Made by a program: the position numbers and the translations under genes. Under the pieces are notes generated by a model that searched no databases, was not told where the DNA came from, and saw nothing but the letters and a program-made list of their open reading frames with translations. Of a stretch of DNA of 21,857 bases, positions 21,502-21,857 are shown one piece after another; within the stretch, counting starts at the first letter, position 1, and every line of letters starts with the position of its first letter. Source of the DNA: a bacterium (GTDB taxonomy: Bacteria; Sumerlaeota; Sumerlaeia; MVZB01); the NCBI GenBank assembly GCA_023480605.1, contig JAMCWS010000301.1, forward strand, positions 1-21,857, read 5' to 3'.

Positions 21502-21857
21502 ATGCTCAAAGCGCTCACCATCCAGAACCTGGCCACAATCGAACGGTTGACGGTCGAATTCGCCCCGGGGCTCAACGCCCTGACCGGCGAGACCGGGGCG
21601 GGAAAATCGATCCTGGTGGGCGGGCTCGAACTGGCCCTGGGCGAACGCGCCGCGGGCGAGGCCATCCGCGCCGGCGAGGGCTTCGCCGTGGCCGAAGCGG
21701 TCTTTGCCGGTCCGCCGCCGCCGGACGCCGCCGCGATGCTGCGCGGCGAACTGGAACTGGAATGCCCCGGCGAACGCGAAGTCCTCGTTCTGCGGCGCGA
21801 GCTTTCGCGCGCCGGGCGCAACCGTTGTTTCGTCGGCGAACGGATGGTCGGCGTGGC
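21502..21857 (+). CDS. recN: DNA repair protein RecN (3' part cut by window edge)
   Basis: RecN is an SMC-like ATPase that helps join and repair double-strand breaks. The visible 118 codons open MLKALTIQNLATIERLTVEF, followed by LNALTGETGAGKSILVGGLE with the Walker A motif at residues 29-37. VLRRELSRAGRNRCFVGERM then matches the family segment around the start of the coiled-coil arm. A full RecN is about 550-570 residues, so four fifths lie outside the window. The ribosome site before 21502 is weak (GGACG). No clear LexA box was found in the upstream gap. Confidence 0.93.
   Translation, partial: MLKALTIQNLATIERLTVEFAPGLNALTGETGAGKSILVGGLELALGERAAGEAIRAGEGFAVAEAVFAGPPPPDAAAMLRGELELECPGEREVLVLRRELSRAGRNRCFVGERMVGV

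Overview
This is a GC-rich (roughly 60-65 percent by eye) bacterial chromosomal segment with dense coding on both strands. It has no phage, plasmid, insertion-sequence, CRISPR, tRNA or rRNA signal that I can see. The gene mix points to a free-living bacterium with a diderm-type envelope that degrades plant polysaccharides and has components of chemotaxis and second-messenger signalling. The mix comprises secreted glycosidase-like enzymes, a rhamnulokinase, a proton-translocating transhydrogenase, CheD, HDOD and MshEN-type proteins, and an ISC-type ferredoxin. Lineage cannot be fixed from the sequence. A PVC-like or neighbouring candidate phylum would fit the gene style and the short-unit intergenic repeats, but this is only inference.

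Layout. 1-920: gcvT, minus strand, cut by the left edge. 1158-5371: two exported hydrolases on the plus strand, a six-hairpin glycosidase-like protein and a CocE/NonD alpha/beta hydrolase. 5346-7009: pntB and pntAb on the minus strand, with the pntB end overlapping the hydrolase end. 7249-10013: a secreted DUF5060/DUF4038 (GH140-like) protein overlapping endonuclease III (nth). 10250-11613: cheD overlapping an HDOD gene. 11778-12258: an HU-family gene with its own promoter and terminator. 12382-12801: a [2Fe-2S] ferredoxin. 12835-14042 (minus): an MshEN-domain membrane protein followed by a DUF2752 membrane protein. 14402-15843: DUF2905 and a YchF-like P-loop protein. 15981-17339: TrpB2. 17763-19037: an amidohydrolase. 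19070-19411 (minus): an unrecognised 113-residue protein. 19691-21235 (minus): rhaB. 21502-end: recN, cut by the right edge.

Functional links. The six-hairpin protein, the GH140-like protein, the exported CocE hydrolase and rhamnulokinase suggest attack on rhamnose- or pectin-type glycans, although the genes are scattered and do not form one locus. CheD-HDOD and MshEN-DUF2752 are two short, translationally coupled signalling or membrane pairs. The remaining genes are housekeeping.

The most distinctive non-coding content is a set of intergenic repeats. These are a 42-bp element present twice in opposite orientation (3506-3547 and 17451-17492), CGTGAT hexamer tracts (15863-15894, with a related tract near 21381), an ACAGGAT palindromic array (17531-17615), TTTCGTG units ending in a perfect palindrome (17684-17730), and a long imperfect inverted repeat of GGGGAC/GAGACAA units (19541-19676). 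I found no convincing new multi-gene system. The repeats, the MshEN-membrane fusion and the variant active-site motifs are what deserve a second look.
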